DNA of 58,747 bases, taken from positions 1-58,747 of the forward strand of contig JAFUEI010000050.1 in assembly GCA_017464025.1 (NCBI GenBank), read 5' to 3'. The notes under the pieces are model-generated. The model was given only the letters and a program-made list of their open reading frames with translations. It was not told where the DNA came from and made no database searches. The position numbers and the translations under genes are program-made. This document shows positions 36,081 through 46,175 of the stretch, one piece after another; position 1 is the first letter of the stretch, and each line of letters begins with the position of its first letter. The DNA is from Paludibacteraceae bacterium. Its GTDB lineage: Bacteria; Bacteroidota; Bacteroidia; Bacteroidales; Paludibacteraceae.

Positions 36081-36145
36081 TTTGTCTGCCTCCACACCTG
36101 CTCACAGCACTTGTTGCTTTTTCCTGCGTTTGCCCTCACTATCAC

Positions 36146-36176
36146 TTTGCAAATCCGCAAAATTGTTGTATCTTTG
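36146..36176 (+). promoter_or_regulatory. Promoter of the lipoprotein gene at 36185
   Basis: TTTG (36146-36149), 19 bp, TATCTTTG (36169-36176). The ATG is 9 nt after the box, so the mRNA is nearly leaderless, and this excludes the long upstream frame from 36059. Confidence 0.75.
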
Positions 36177-36184
36177 CACCCGAT

Positions 36185-36925
36185 ATGAAACGCACTCTCT
36201 TTTTCCTTCTTTGTCTTCTGATGCTCACAGCTTGCGAAACGGTTGAGAACAAGGTCGATGTCAAGACCTATAGTAACCTCAACCTTCGTGTCTATACGCC
36301 TCAGTTCAGTGCTATCGGTCTGCGTTGTCAGACCATGCCCGGCAAAGAGGAAGAGAGCGTTATCTACGTGGCAGAAGCGGCCTTTACGGAGGCACGGCTT
36401 GACACCTTCTTCCATGCCAATATCGATGGCAACCACGTGTCCGATGGTGTCTGGTACGAAGGAGCTCCTTGTGTGGAGACACCACAGAAGGTGGGCAATA
36501 CGGGCGGCTTTGTATGGTACAACGGTGCCTATCAGTTCTTTGCTGACACCGCCTCGGCCGAACAAGCTCTGCGTCTCGCTGCCGAAAACGGAGGCATGGG
36601 ATTTCGGCAAGAAACCATCATTCACAAAGGCAAATATGTTCGCAATACCCGCACCGAGAACCCGCGATACAACCGCGTGGAGATATATCGGGTGCTGGCC
36701 GAACTGGACGGGCGCCTCTGCATTATTGAGAACATCGACCCCGTCCCGTTCTCTGAATTTCTGCCTGCCCTGCAGGCCCTGCAGGTCACCGAAGCCCTCT
36801 ATATGGATATGGGCAACGGTTGGAACTATTCTTGGTATCGGTTGGCCGACGGCTCCGTCAGGGAAATTCATCCCGTGCACTACAAGTGCCGCTACTGCAC
36901 GAATTGGATCGTGTTCTACATGTAA
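36185..36925 (+). CDS. Lipoprotein, possible phosphodiester-glycosidase-like domain
   Basis: 246 residues from ATG 36185 with a lipobox (LLMLTAC, Cys about 19). The body has VWYNGAYQFFAD and the end IIENIDPVPFSEFLPAL then ALYMDMGNGWNYSWYR, which recalls the NAGPA/phosphodiester-glycosidase pattern in which a strand is followed by an Asp-rich Gly loop. The match is partial, so the function is tentative. Start chosen from the promoter position. Two Cys pairs (CRYC) near the C-terminus. Enolase follows 39 bp downstream without a visible promoter, so both may share a transcript. Confidence 0.6.
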   Translation: MKRTLFFLLCLLMLTACETVENKVDVKTYSNLNLRVYTPQFSAIGLRCQTMPGKEEESVIYVAEAAFTEARLDTFFHANIDGNHVSDGVWYEGAPCVETPQKVGNTGGFVWYNGAYQFFADTASAEQALRLAAENGGMGFRQETIIHKGKYVRNTRTENPRYNRVEIYRVLAELDGRLCIIENIDPVPFSEFLPALQALQVTEALYMDMGNGWNYSWYRLADGSVREIHPVHYKCRYCTNWIVFYM

Positions 36926-38272
<1,347 letters not shown>

Positions 38273-38286
38273 AAAAAGACAACCGT

Positions 38287-38451
38287 ATGCAAAAGTATGT
38301 TTGCACCGTATGCGGCTACGTGTACGACCCCGAAATAGGCGACCCGGACAGCGGCATCGCTCCCGGAACGGCCTTTGAAGACATTCCTGCAGACTGGGTT
38401 TGCCCCCTCTGCGGAGTAGGAAAAGACGACTTCCAACCCCAAGAAGACTGA
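38287..38451 (+). CDS. Rubredoxin
   Basis: 54 residues: [16 protein letters not shown] with Cys 6 and 9, and [14 protein letters not shown] with Cys 39 and 42, the four ligands of the single iron. The spacing and the [18 protein letters not shown] loop are standard. A one-electron carrier in the cytoplasm. It lies between enolase (14 bp) and the A-type flavoprotein gene (64 bp), and most likely serves as that enzyme's electron donor. Confidence 0.97.
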   Translation: MQKYVCTVCGYVYDPEIGDPDSGIAPGTAFEDIPADWVCPLCGVGKDDFQPQED

Positions 38452-38515
38452 CCGGCAATGAGGGTGCGGTTGACGCAAGTCACCACACCCTCATTTATCT
38501 ATCCTAAAAACAGCA

Positions 38516-39679
38516 ATGAAGACTATCGCAACCGACATCTATTATATCGGAGTGGACGACCACGACATCCGCCTCTTCGAAAACCAATATCCCGTGCCCT
38601 GCGGCATGGCCTACAACTCCTACCTCATCACGGACGAGAAGACGGCCCTGCTCGATACCTGCGACATCCGTAAAGCCGACGCATGGAAAGCCGGCCTGCA
38701 AGAGACCCTGCAAGGCCACCAACCCGACTATCTGGTCATGCACCACATGGAGCCCGACCATTCGGCACTCGCCTTGTGGGCACTGCAGCAATATCCTTCG
38801 CTCACCATCGTGGCCTCGCAGAAAGCCCTGCAGATGCTGCCGCAGTTCTTCGAAGGCATCAGCCTTGAAGGACGCACGCTCGCCGTCAAAGAAGGCGACA
38901 CGCTGCCCTTAGGCAAGCACACGCTGCGTTTTATGATGGCACCGATGGTGCACTGGCCCGAAGTGATGGTCAGCTTCGAAGAAACGGAACATATCCTCTT
39001 CTCCGCCGATGCTTTCGGCTCGTTCGGTACGCTCGACCAACAGGAAGACGACTGGGCCTGCGAAGCACGACGCTATTACTTCAACATCTGCGGCAAATAC
39101 GGCATGCCCGTGCAGACCCTGCTCAAGAAGGCGGCAACGCTGCCTATACGGACTATCTGCTCGCTCCACGGCCCACAGCTCGAAGGGGTTGCCATGCAGG
39201 AAGCCTTGCGCTTGTACGACATCTGGAGTCGCTACGAGGCGGAGAAGGAGGGCGTGTTCGTCGGCTATGCTTCCATCCACGGCGGCACGGCAGCAGTGGC
39301 ACACGAAGTGGCACAGATGCTCGAAGCCCGCGGACAAAAGGTCTGCCTCATGGACCTGACAACCGAAGAAGTGAGCTTCGCCGTTGAAGATGCCTTCGCC
39401 TACGGCAAGGCCGTATTCGCCGCCTCTTCCTACGATGCGGGGATCTTTCCCCCGATGCATAACCTCCTCCACCACCTGCAAATCAAAGCCTGGCAAAAGA
39501 AGCGTGTTGCCGTCATCGAGAACGGTTCATGGGCTCCCTCTGCCGGCAAAGTGATGCGCGAGATGCTCTCGCAGATGAAAGACGTGGAAATCGTGGAACC
39601 CCTCGTCACCATCCGAAGCCGAATGAAGCAGACCGACAAACCGCAACTGGAGGCACTGGTTGATGCCCTGCTGGCCTGA
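38516..39679 (+). CDS. FprA-family A-type flavoprotein (flavodiiron protein; rubredoxin:oxygen/NO reductase)
   Basis: 387 residues. A metallo-beta-lactamase-like diiron domain (1-250) carries HHMEPDHS, MVHWPEVMVSF and SADAFGSFG ligand motifs; a C-terminal flavodoxin domain (about 250-387) carries VGYASIHGGTAAVA for FMN and SYDAGIFPPMHNLL. It lacks a fused rubredoxin, which is supplied by the preceding gene. The pair reduces O2 to water or NO to N2O, which fits an anaerobe exposed to oxygen. It is followed by a strong terminator. Confidence 0.95.
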   Translation: MKTIATDIYYIGVDDHDIRLFENQYPVPCGMAYNSYLITDEKTALLDTCDIRKADAWKAGLQETLQGHQPDYLVMHHMEPDHSALALWALQQYPSLTIVASQKALQMLPQFFEGISLEGRTLAVKEGDTLPLGKHTLRFMMAPMVHWPEVMVSFEETEHILFSADAFGSFGTLDQQEDDWACEARRYYFNICGKYGMPVQTLLKKAATLPIRTICSLHGPQLEGVAMQEALRLYDIWSRYEAEKEGVFVGYASIHGGTAAVAHEVAQMLEARGQKVCLMDLTTEEVSFAVEDAFAYGKAVFAASSYDAGIFPPMHNLLHHLQIKAWQKKRVAVIENGSWAPSAGKVMREMLSQMKDVEIVEPLVTIRSRMKQTDKPQLEALVDALLA

Positions 39680-39762
39680 CCCGCCTTCTTTTACGGCACC
39701 GATACCCCACAGCAGAAGACATAAGTTATCAGTCATCCACTTCTAAGTAAATCCATCAAACA

Positions 39763-39798
39763 AGCACCATGCTGAAGGTCAGCATGGTGCTCGTTTTT
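39763..39798 (+). terminator. Intrinsic terminator after the flavodiiron protein gene
   Basis: Perfect 13-bp stem AGCACCATGCTGA / TCAGCATGGTGCT with a 3-nt loop, then CGTTTTTG. Confidence 0.92.
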
Positions 39799-39860
39799 GT
39801 GGCATCTATCGAATCTGTAGTTATCTATAGGAGAGCTCCGTCTCTTCCAGACGGCACGCA

Positions 39861-39919
39861 CAATTCATCAATTCCTCAATTCACCAGTTCCACCAATTCA
39901 TCAATTCCCCAATTCCTCA
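39861..39919. repeat. Degenerate octamer tandem repeat AATTCNYC
   Basis: Seven consecutive units of 8 or 9 nt: AATTCATC, AATTCCTC, AATTCACC, AGTTCCACC, AATTCATC, AATTCCCC, AATTCCTC. The array starts exactly at the 3' end of the minus-strand membrane protein gene and lies between convergent genes. Confidence 0.75.
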
Positions 39920-40894
39920 CTCCTTCCAGAGCCAAGCCCGCAGTTCCTTCCTGCGTTTCACGCCGTAGGCTGATACACAACCTGCCACGTAGCCGGCAAA
40001 CAGGTAGAGGAGAACAAACGAGAGACGTCCCTTCTGCGGTACGGGATCCACCGTGAAGCCAACGGTGGCCGTTACGGGAGCGGTACAACGCGTCAGTTCA
40101 TAATCGGTCTGCTCCGCCAGTTTGGCCAATTGCTCCATCTGGGGCGTAAGCATACGCATCTCTTTGCGACCTACCGTCAGCGGACTGCTTGACCAGTTCC
40201 GCTCCTTGCCAATCTGTTCGTCAGGCACGCCTTTGAAATAGAAAGCCGAAGCGATGCTGTCCATTTTCAGAAGCTGCTTGTGATAGAAGGCCGACTTGTC
40301 GGTCAGTATGTTCCTATGCGCCTCAAATGCCTCCTGCATTCCCGGCAGACCGTTCAGATAGGCGAAGACAGCCTCGTTCAGAATAGGCAGGTCCTGAGGC
40401 TTGCGCATGCGCAGACGTATCATGAGATAGTTAGGCATCAGAATGTTTATGGAGTCGCTCAGCTTGTGTCTGCGGCTGTAGTCAATCTGATCCACCGTCC
40501 GGTTGCGGTTGTAGTCCACGACAGGGAAACATTCCATTCCCGTCATGCCGCTGGCCACCTCGTCAGACACTCCTAATATCTTTACAAGAGTCTGTTCCGC
40601 CAGCATCTCATAGTCCGTGGCCTTGTCTATTCTGTCCACGGCTGCCGTGATGTCGTCTCTACTCGGACCGTTCAGCATCACCAGCGTCTCCGCTTTGTAT
40701 TCGCGGTGGGTCTTGCCTGTACGCCAGATGCCTATGCCGGCAAACAACACCATAATAGGCACCACCACATACCAGCGTTGCACCGCTATCCGCAGACTGT
40801 CGGTTAGCAGGTGCCACACATATTGCAGACAGTGTACCCCCAAGCGGAATAGCGCCTTGCAGAAGTCATAGAAGTTCATTTCACGTTGCTCCAT
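39917..40894 (-). CDS. Wzz/chain-length-determinant-like membrane protein
   Basis: 325 residues. One helix near the N-terminus (WYVVVPIMVLFAGIGIW, about 40-57), a long periplasmic region with a YKAETLVMLN start and helical middle, and a second helix near the C-terminus (FVLLYLFAGYVAGCVSAYG) followed by a basic tail. This two-helix topology with a periplasmic domain is that of Wzz-type polysaccharide co-polymerases. No tyrosine-kinase domain and no capsule genes nearby, so polysaccharide function is only a topology-based inference. It lies 24 bp after the antiporter gene. Confidence 0.6.
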   Translation of the reverse strand: MEQREMNFYDFCKALFRLGVHCLQYVWHLLTDSLRIAVQRWYVVVPIMVLFAGIGIWRTGKTHREYKAETLVMLNGPSRDDITAAVDRIDKATDYEMLAEQTLVKILGVSDEVASGMTGMECFPVVDYNRNRTVDQIDYSRRHKLSDSINILMPNYLMIRLRMRKPQDLPILNEAVFAYLNGLPGMQEAFEAHRNILTDKSAFYHKQLLKMDSIASAFYFKGVPDEQIGKERNWSSSPLTVGRKEMRMLTPQMEQLAKLAEQTDYELTRCTAPVTATVGFTVDPVPQKGRLSFVLLYLFAGYVAGCVSAYGVKRRKELRAWLWKE

Positions 40895-40918
40895 AATGAC
40901 AATAAGATGTTTTTATGA

Positions 40919-42265
40919 TTAGAGGAATATCAATTGTGCAAGGATATATACCGGCAGCAGGATGATGAGCGAGAAACGCACCATATAGCCAAAGAACGAC
41001 GGCATCTTGATGCCGCTCTCCTCTGCGATGGCTTTCACCATGAAGTTGGGGCCGTTGCCTATATACGTCAGCGAGCCGAACATCACGGCTGCTATGGAAA
41101 TGGCCTTGAGCAGTATCTCCGGTATGCCGGCCACGAACGATGTCCCGTCCAGCATACCGCTCACCACGCCCGCCTCGGCGGCAGCCAGCGACTCAGGCAG
41201 ACCCGAAGCCACGCCATGGAAAGCCACCGCCGTCGGCGTATTGTCAAGGAACGCCGACAACGCACCGGTTGCATAATAGAACTGCCACGAATGCTCAAAG
41301 CCGAGGTCGGCAGCATGCGCCTTCAGGAAGGCTAATGCAGGAGTCATCGTGGTGAAGATGCCGAGGAACAGCACGGCCACCTCAATGATAGGAGCCCACG
41401 TGAACTTGTTGTCCCCGAAGCGCACCTCTTTCTTCGTGGTGTAGAGCGAGAGGAACGTCAGCGAGAGCAGCACTATCTCACGCAGATACTTCAGCCACAG
41501 CGGCGCATCCGCCTCCCCCATCTGCTTGATAGTGCCCTCGTTGATAAAGGCAACCGACAGCACCACACCCAACAGGTAGAGGAAATTGATTTTCCCCCGT
41601 ACAATAAGCGGAGTGGCCTCACGCACGTCGGCCGACAGAGCGGTCCAATCCTCTTTCCTGTAATAATAAGTGTCAATAAGGAAGTACAGCAGCAGCAATA
41701 CCAGACCCGTAAACGCCCACTCCGGCAGCAGATGCAGGAACCACGTGAAGCTGGCCCCGCGAAGGAAGAGCATAAAGAGCGGGGGATCGCCGAGCGGAGT
41801 CAGCAGACCGCCGCAGTTCGCCACTAACGCAATGAAGAACAATATCGTATGCACCGTATATTTACGCTGCTGGTTGGTGGTTATCACCGGCCTTATCAGC
41901 AGCATCGCTGCACCCGTCGTACCCATCACGCTGGCCAGCACCCAACCCAATGCCAGAAAGCCCGTGTTGATGACAGGCTTCGCCTTCAGGTCGCCCGAGA
42001 AATGAATACCGCCCGTGATGACGAACAGTGCCAGCAGCAGCACGATAAACGGCACGTAGTCGAAAAACAACTGGTGCTCCAGCTCGTGCGTCATGCCGCC
42101 TATTATCAGGCATACGGCCACAGGGACGCCCAGCAGGCACGATACTATCAGTTTGTTACTGTTTTTTTCCCACCAGTGCTCCGCAATCAGCGGGCCGATG
42201 GCTATCATAAGCAGCATGAGCCCGAACGGAATCATCGACCATGCCGAATGTACAAGTTGTTCCAT
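40919..42265 (-). CDS. nhaD: NhaD-like sodium:proton antiporter
   Basis: 448 residues from ATG 42265 (MEQLVHSAW; the frame is open upstream but ATG is the credible start). About 11-13 membrane helices of the ion-transporter/CitMHS superfamily. Markers are NCGGLLTPLGDPPLFMLFLR and the C-terminal FLDNTPTAVAFHG and LTYIGNGPNFMVKAIAEE, both containing the discontinuous-helix motifs of NhaD. It exchanges Na+ (or Li+) for H+ at the inner membrane, complementing an Rnf pump. Part of the lepA operon. Confidence 0.9.
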   Translation of the reverse strand: MEQLVHSAWSMIPFGLMLLMIAIGPLIAEHWWEKNSNKLIVSCLLGVPVAVCLIIGGMTHELEHQLFFDYVPFIVLLLALFVITGGIHFSGDLKAKPVINTGFLALGWVLASVMGTTGAAMLLIRPVITTNQQRKYTVHTILFFIALVANCGGLLTPLGDPPLFMLFLRGASFTWFLHLLPEWAFTGLVLLLLYFLIDTYYYRKEDWTALSADVREATPLIVRGKINFLYLLGVVLSVAFINEGTIKQMGEADAPLWLKYLREIVLLSLTFLSLYTTKKEVRFGDNKFTWAPIIEVAVLFLGIFTTMTPALAFLKAHAADLGFEHSWQFYYATGALSAFLDNTPTAVAFHGVASGLPESLAAAEAGVVSGMLDGTSFVAGIPEILLKAISIAAVMFGSLTYIGNGPNFMVKAIAEESGIKMPSFFGYMVRFSLIILLPVYILAQLIFL

Positions 42266-42293
42266 ACTGTTTTGTTTGTGTTGGGTTATTCTG

Positions 42294-42704
42294 TCATTTG
42301 AATACGAGGGACGAAACAATGCTCTGCACCTCCGCATCCTCCGGCGAGGTCCTGATGAAGAATACAATGGCAAAGTTCGCCGTCTCCTTGCCGTCGGCGC
42401 TTCTGTTGTAGAGTAGGCCCATTGAGTCTATGCCGCCCTCCGTAAGTATAAACGCCTTGTAGCTGCAGCCAGCTATAGTCACGTCGGGAGCGATGCGTAC
42501 GCCCATCTCGTCAACCATCATCTGCCGGATCTCGTCGAAACTCATGCCGTCGGTATCCCGTATGGTGATATTCAGTGAAGGACCATCTATAGAATCTGTC
42601 ATACTGGTCCCTTTATAGACGAGTGCCTCGTCTTCTTCTTCCGATAATACGCTCCAGCCGTCAGGGAGCGTCAGGCTGAATGTTCTTTGGTCAATTGTTT
42701 TCAT
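42294..42704 (-). CDS. Small hypothetical protein between lepA and nhaD
   Basis: 136 residues, no signal peptide and no recognised domain. The start FSLTLPDGWSVLSEEEDEAL and end VQSIVSSLVF resemble small DcrB/PsbP-like beta-alpha folds that begin with a LPxGW motif and end in a VxSLxF strand, but I would not assign it. It lies 30 bp after lepA and 28 bp before nhaD, so it is co-transcribed with both. Confidence 0.65.
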   Translation of the reverse strand: MKTIDQRTFSLTLPDGWSVLSEEEDEALVYKGTSMTDSIDGPSLNITIRDTDGMSFDEIRQMMVDEMGVRIAPDVTIAGCSYKAFILTEGGIDSMGLLYNRSADGKETANFAIVFFIRTSPEDAEVQSIVSSLVFK

Positions 42705-42734
42705 GCTATGAGAGTTTAATGGTTATACTGTTTC

Positions 42735-44558
42735 TCAGTCTAATTTCAGCACGGCAAGGAAGGCCTTCTGCGGCACTTCCACGTTGCCTATCTGCTTCAT
42801 GCGTTTCTTGCCCCGCTTCTGTTTCTCTAATAGCTTGCGCTTACGGCTCACGTCGCCGCCGTAGCACTTCGCCGTCACGTCTTTGCGGACCTGCTTCACC
42901 GTCTCGCGGGCTACAATCTTCTGCCCGATGGCGGCCTGTATCGCAATGTCAAACTGTTGCCGCGGAAGCAACTCTTTCAGCTTCTCGCACATGCGCCGCC
43001 CGAAGTCCACGGCGTTGCTGCGGTGCGTCAGCGTCGAGAGGGCGTCCACCTGCTCACCGTTCAGCAGAATATCCAGCTTGACGAGGTCCGACGGACGGAA
43101 GCCGTTCGCATGATAATCAAAGGAGGCATACCCCTTCGAAATCGATTTCAGCTTGTCGTAGAAGTCTATCACTATCTCCCCCAGCGGCAGGTCGAACAAT
43201 ATCTCCACGCGGTTGCCGCTGATGTACTCCTGCTTCACCAGTTCGCCGCGCTTGCCTAAACACAGCGTCATGATGTTGCCTATATACGTGGTCGCCGTGA
43301 TGATGCTGGCGCGGATATAGGGTTCCTCTATGTGGTCGATAACCGCAATGTCAGGCATGCCCGCTGGGTTGTGCACCTCTATCTTGTTCAGGTGCTTGTC
43401 ATATACGTTGTACGACACGTTCGGCACCGTCGTTATCACGTCCATGTCGAACTCGCGGTCCAAGCGCTCCTGGACAATCTCCATGTGGAGCAGGCCTAAA
43501 AAACCGCACCGGAAGCCGAAGCCTAAGGCCACCGAACTCTCCGGAGTAAAGGTGAGCGATGCATCGTTCAGTTGCAGCTTCTCCAGACTGGCACGCAGGT
43601 TCTCATAGTCCTCCGCCTCTATCGGATACACGCCGGCAAACACCATCGGCTTCACCTCCTCAAAACCCGCAATGGCCTCCGAACACGGACGGGCTACATG
43701 CGTAATCGTGTCACCCACCTTCACTTCCGTGGAAGTCTTGATGCCCGAAATGATATAGCCCACATTGCCGGCCGACAACTCTTTGGCAGGCTGCATGTCA
43801 AGTTTGAGGATGCCTATCTCGTCAGCGTCATATTCCTTGCCTGTGTTGAAGAAACGCACGTGGTCGCCTTGTCGCAACGTACCGTTCACCACCTTGAAGT
43901 AAGCGATGATACCGCGGAAACTGTTGAATACCGAGTCGAATACCAGACATTGCAGCGGAGCCTTCGGGTCGCCCTGCGGAGCAGGTATCCGCTCCACGAT
44001 GGCATCCAGTATCTCCTCCACACCCATCCCCGTCTTGCCGCTGGCACGGATAATCTCCTCCCTGCGGCAGCCTAATAGTTCCACTATCTCGTCCTCCACC
44101 ATGTCCGGCATCGCACTGTCCATGTCGCACTTGTTCATCACCGGAATAATCTCAAGGTCGTGCTCCAAGGCCATGTATAGGTTCGAGATGGTCTGCGCCT
44201 GAACGCCCTGCGAGGCATCCACTATCAGCAACGCACCCTCGCAGGCGGCTATCGAACGGCTCACCTCGTAGGAGAAATCCACATGCCCCGGCGTATCTAT
44301 CAGGTTCAGCGTGTATCGCCCGTCCGCAACAGGCGCGTCCCCCTCCCCGCCGGCCTTCGCTCTGTAGTCATACTGCATCTGGATAGCGTGGCTCTTGATG
44401 GTGATACCGCGCTCTTTCTCCAACTCCATGTCGTCTAACACCTGGTTCTCCATGTCCTTGCCCACAACGGTTTGCGTATATTCAAGCAGCCGGTCGGCAA
44501 TAGTGCTCTTGCCGTGGTCGATATGGGCGATGATGCAGAAATTACGTATATGATTCAT
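42735..44558 (-). CDS. lepA: Elongation factor 4 (LepA), translational GTPase
   Basis: 607 residues. G1 [19 protein letters not shown]2 [11 protein letters not shown]3 [13 protein letters not shown]4 NKCDM, and the LepA-specific C-terminal domain with [20 protein letters not shown]. It acts on stalled or post-translocation ribosomes at the inner membrane or in the cytoplasm. Length is normal. It is the first gene of a minus-strand operon with the hypothetical gene, nhaD and the Wzz-like gene. Confidence 0.97.
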   Translation of the reverse strand: MNHIRNFCIIAHIDHGKSTIADRLLEYTQTVVGKDMENQVLDDMELEKERGITIKSHAIQMQYDYRAKAGGEGDAPVADGRYTLNLIDTPGHVDFSYEVSRSIAACEGALLIVDASQGVQAQTISNLYMALEHDLEIIPVMNKCDMDSAMPDMVEDEIVELLGCRREEIIRASGKTGMGVEEILDAIVERIPAPQGDPKAPLQCLVFDSVFNSFRGIIAYFKVVNGTLRQGDHVRFFNTGKEYDADEIGILKLDMQPAKELSAGNVGYIISGIKTSTEVKVGDTITHVARPCSEAIAGFEEVKPMVFAGVYPIEAEDYENLRASLEKLQLNDASLTFTPESSVALGFGFRCGFLGLLHMEIVQERLDREFDMDVITTVPNVSYNVYDKHLNKIEVHNPAGMPDIAVIDHIEEPYIRASIITATTYIGNIMTLCLGKRGELVKQEYISGNRVEILFDLPLGEIVIDFYDKLKSISKGYASFDYHANGFRPSDLVKLDILLNGEQVDALSTLTHRSNAVDFGRRMCEKLKELLPRQQFDIAIQAAIGQKIVARETVKQVRKDVTAKCYGGDVSRKRKLLEKQKRGKKRMKQIGNVEVPQKAFLAVLKLD

Positions 44559-44591
44559 GCCGTTAGTGTCTTCTCTTGCATTTTACGAGTG

Positions 44592-44623
44592 CAAAGATAC
44601 GAAGATTCCGTCAATCGCACAAA
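44592..44623 (-). promoter_or_regulatory. Promoter of the lepA operon
   Basis: Minus strand TTTG (44623-44620), 20 bp, TATCTTTG (44599-44592): full consensus, 33 nt before the lepA ATG. Confidence 0.85.
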
Positions 44624-44686
44624 CAGAAAAAGCCTCCCGTCCAAAAGTGGAGACTTTCCGTCAAATACCCGCACAGAGGGGGCATG

Positions 44687-44718
44687 GTTGCACATCTGAA
44701 ATCTTTCCGCTATCTTTG
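44687..44718 (+). promoter_or_regulatory. Promoter of the gene at 44751
   Basis: GTTG (44687-44690), 20 bp, TATCTTTG (44711-44718), 32 nt before the ATG; divergent from the lepA promoter. Confidence 0.75.
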
Positions 44719-44750
44719 CAGCATCAAACCGCAACCAACACTCCCTGCCT

Positions 44751-45170
44751 ATGTATCTTCTCGAATTATGTTCCTGGTTCTCCGGCCGCCCGGGCGACGA
44801 CATTGTGCAACTCGAAGCGGCGGAAGACAGCCCCCTCGAAGAACTCAGTGCCCGCATCAAAGTAGCCTTCTCGCTCCCGTACAACGACCTTGGCTTCCAT
44901 TCCTTTCAGGCCAACGGCCATATCTACATGCAGGAAGAGCACATTCCCCAGGTGCTGGAGATGGAGTTTGAAACATGGGAACCCGCCTATGAAGGGCATG
45001 AAGAGCCCGACTGGATATTCATGCGCGATCACGTCTATCTTCCTTCCGAGACCGCCACGCTCAGCGATGTCTTCACGGTCCTCGGCTCCGCTGTTATCTA
45101 CCGTCAGGATTTCCGCCACATCCGCATCCTGCTCTCGGAGCGCTTCGACACGGAGACTGTCAATGATTGA
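44751..45170 (+). CDS. pRiA4b ORF-3-like small protein
   Basis: 139 residues, acidic. The order (N-terminal strand MYLLELCSWF, helix DSPLEELSARIKVAF, then LPYNDLGFHSFQANGHIYM and a final VIYRQDFRHIRILLSERF) matches the PRiA4_ORF3 fold found in many small Bacteroidota proteins. The catalytic or binding role of that family is unknown. It has its own promoter. Its 3' end overlaps the 3' end of the convergent Cys-rich gene by 11 nt. Confidence 0.6.
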   Translation: MYLLELCSWFSGRPGDDIVQLEAAEDSPLEELSARIKVAFSLPYNDLGFHSFQANGHIYMQEEHIPQVLEMEFETWEPAYEGHEEPDWIFMRDHVYLPSETATLSDVFTVLGSAVIYRQDFRHIRILLSERFDTETVND

Positions 45171-45507
45171 CGAGGTCACCCGTCAGCGGAATCTCTGTCG
45201 TATCCGGCATCTCCACGGCGGGGTCACCCTGCAGGGCCGGCTCGCCTCCGTTGGTGGTGCAGGCACTCAGGGCCATCACACCCGCTATGCTGGCCGCAAT
45301 ACCCGTAATCCGTACGGCATGCCCCAACGAACGCCGTTTCTCCAACTGGTCTTCCAACCAGCTCACTTCTTGTTCGCAACGCGGGCACGTTCCCTCGCAG
45401 TCGCCTTCATGCGTACATTCCGGCTGAATCAGACGGATGTCGTTGGCCTCGGCTATCTCACGCCGCACTTCGCGCAAATGGCGGCACACTTCTTTTCCGT
45501 TATTCAT
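45160..45507 (-). CDS. Cys-rich small membrane protein next to a radical SAM enzyme
   Basis: 115 residues. Cys 8, 31, 37, 41, 44 and 83, with CTHEGDCEGTCPRCEQE giving a C-x5-C-x3-C-x2-C cluster that could hold zinc or an Fe-S centre. A basic segment (EKRRSLGHAVR) is followed by a hydrophobic segment ending MALSAC, which looks like a lipobox placed about 80 residues from the start. The C-terminus is acidic and Pro-rich. It is the last gene of a four-gene operon, 12 bp after the radical SAM gene. Function unknown; it may be the enzyme's substrate or electron partner (inference). Confidence 0.65.
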   Translation of the reverse strand: MNNGKEVCRHLREVRREIAEANDIRLIQPECTHEGDCEGTCPRCEQEVSWLEDQLEKRRSLGHAVRITGIAASIAGVMALSACTTNGGEPALQGDPAVEMPDTTEIPLTGDLVNH

Positions 45508-45519
45508 AATTTGTCGGTT

Positions 45520-46167
45520 CTATGTTGGTTTATTTTTGTTTATAACGCGCGCCGGTTTCGTCTCTGTTCTATATGTAAACAGGTCGAAGTCCGTATAGCC
45601 CATATCCTGCAGCCGGGCAATGCTCTTTTGCCGGTGATACTCATCGTTATAGCCCGCTATCAGAGGAATGCGTAACGTCACATGGGCCGCCTTGCGCTGT
45701 GCAGCTAAAAGCCGCAGGTTGCTTATTACCCTTTCGTTGTCCTTGCCGGTATAAGCCCTATAAACCATGCCGTCCACATCCTTTATATCTACAATCCAGT
45801 GGTTTACAATCGGCAACAGCATCTCCACACGCTCCGCTTCCACGTTCAGCGAAGTCTCCACCGACAGGTTCCAATAGCTGCCGCACAATGCGCGGAACTC
45901 GCGGATGAAGCGACTGCGCAGCAGCGGCTCGCCACCGCCGAAAGTCACACCACCGCCCGTCGCTAAAAAATACAACTGGTCCCGACGGACAAGGTCATAC
46001 ACCTCCTGCGTGCTGCGCCACATCTGCTTCTCCGCTTCAAAACACTGCGGATTCAGACAATAGCGGCAGCGCAACGGACAACCCCCGAAGCAGGCTAAAG
46101 TGGTCACGCCTTTGCCGTCCAAATTGATGCGGTGACGGCTTATCCCTATAAACGGGGCACGCTCCAT
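45520..46167 (-). CDS. Radical SAM, pyruvate-formate-lyase-activase-like protein
   Basis: 215 residues from ATG 46167 with a GGGAG ribosome-binding site; a GTG at 46185 would overlap the preceding gene. The [4Fe-4S] motif is CPLRCRYC (CX3CX2C) within FGGCPLRCRYCLNPQC, followed by VTFGGGEPLLRS, VETSLNVE and IVDIKDVDGMVYRAYTG, the strands of a glycyl-radical-enzyme activase barrel. Only the single catalytic cluster plus a neighbouring Cys is visible, no extra ferredoxin insert. No glycyl radical enzyme lies in the window, so its target may be the adjacent Cys-rich protein or a distant enzyme. Confidence 0.8.
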   Translation of the reverse strand: MERAPFIGISRHRINLDGKGVTTLACFGGCPLRCRYCLNPQCFEAEKQMWRSTQEVYDLVRRDQLYFLATGGGVTFGGGEPLLRSRFIREFRALCGSYWNLSVETSLNVEAERVEMLLPIVNHWIVDIKDVDGMVYRAYTGKDNERVISNLRLLAAQRKAAHVTLRIPLIAGYNDEYHRQKSIARLQDMGYTDFDLFTYRTETKPARVINKNKPT

Positions 46168-46175
46168 GTCGCTCC

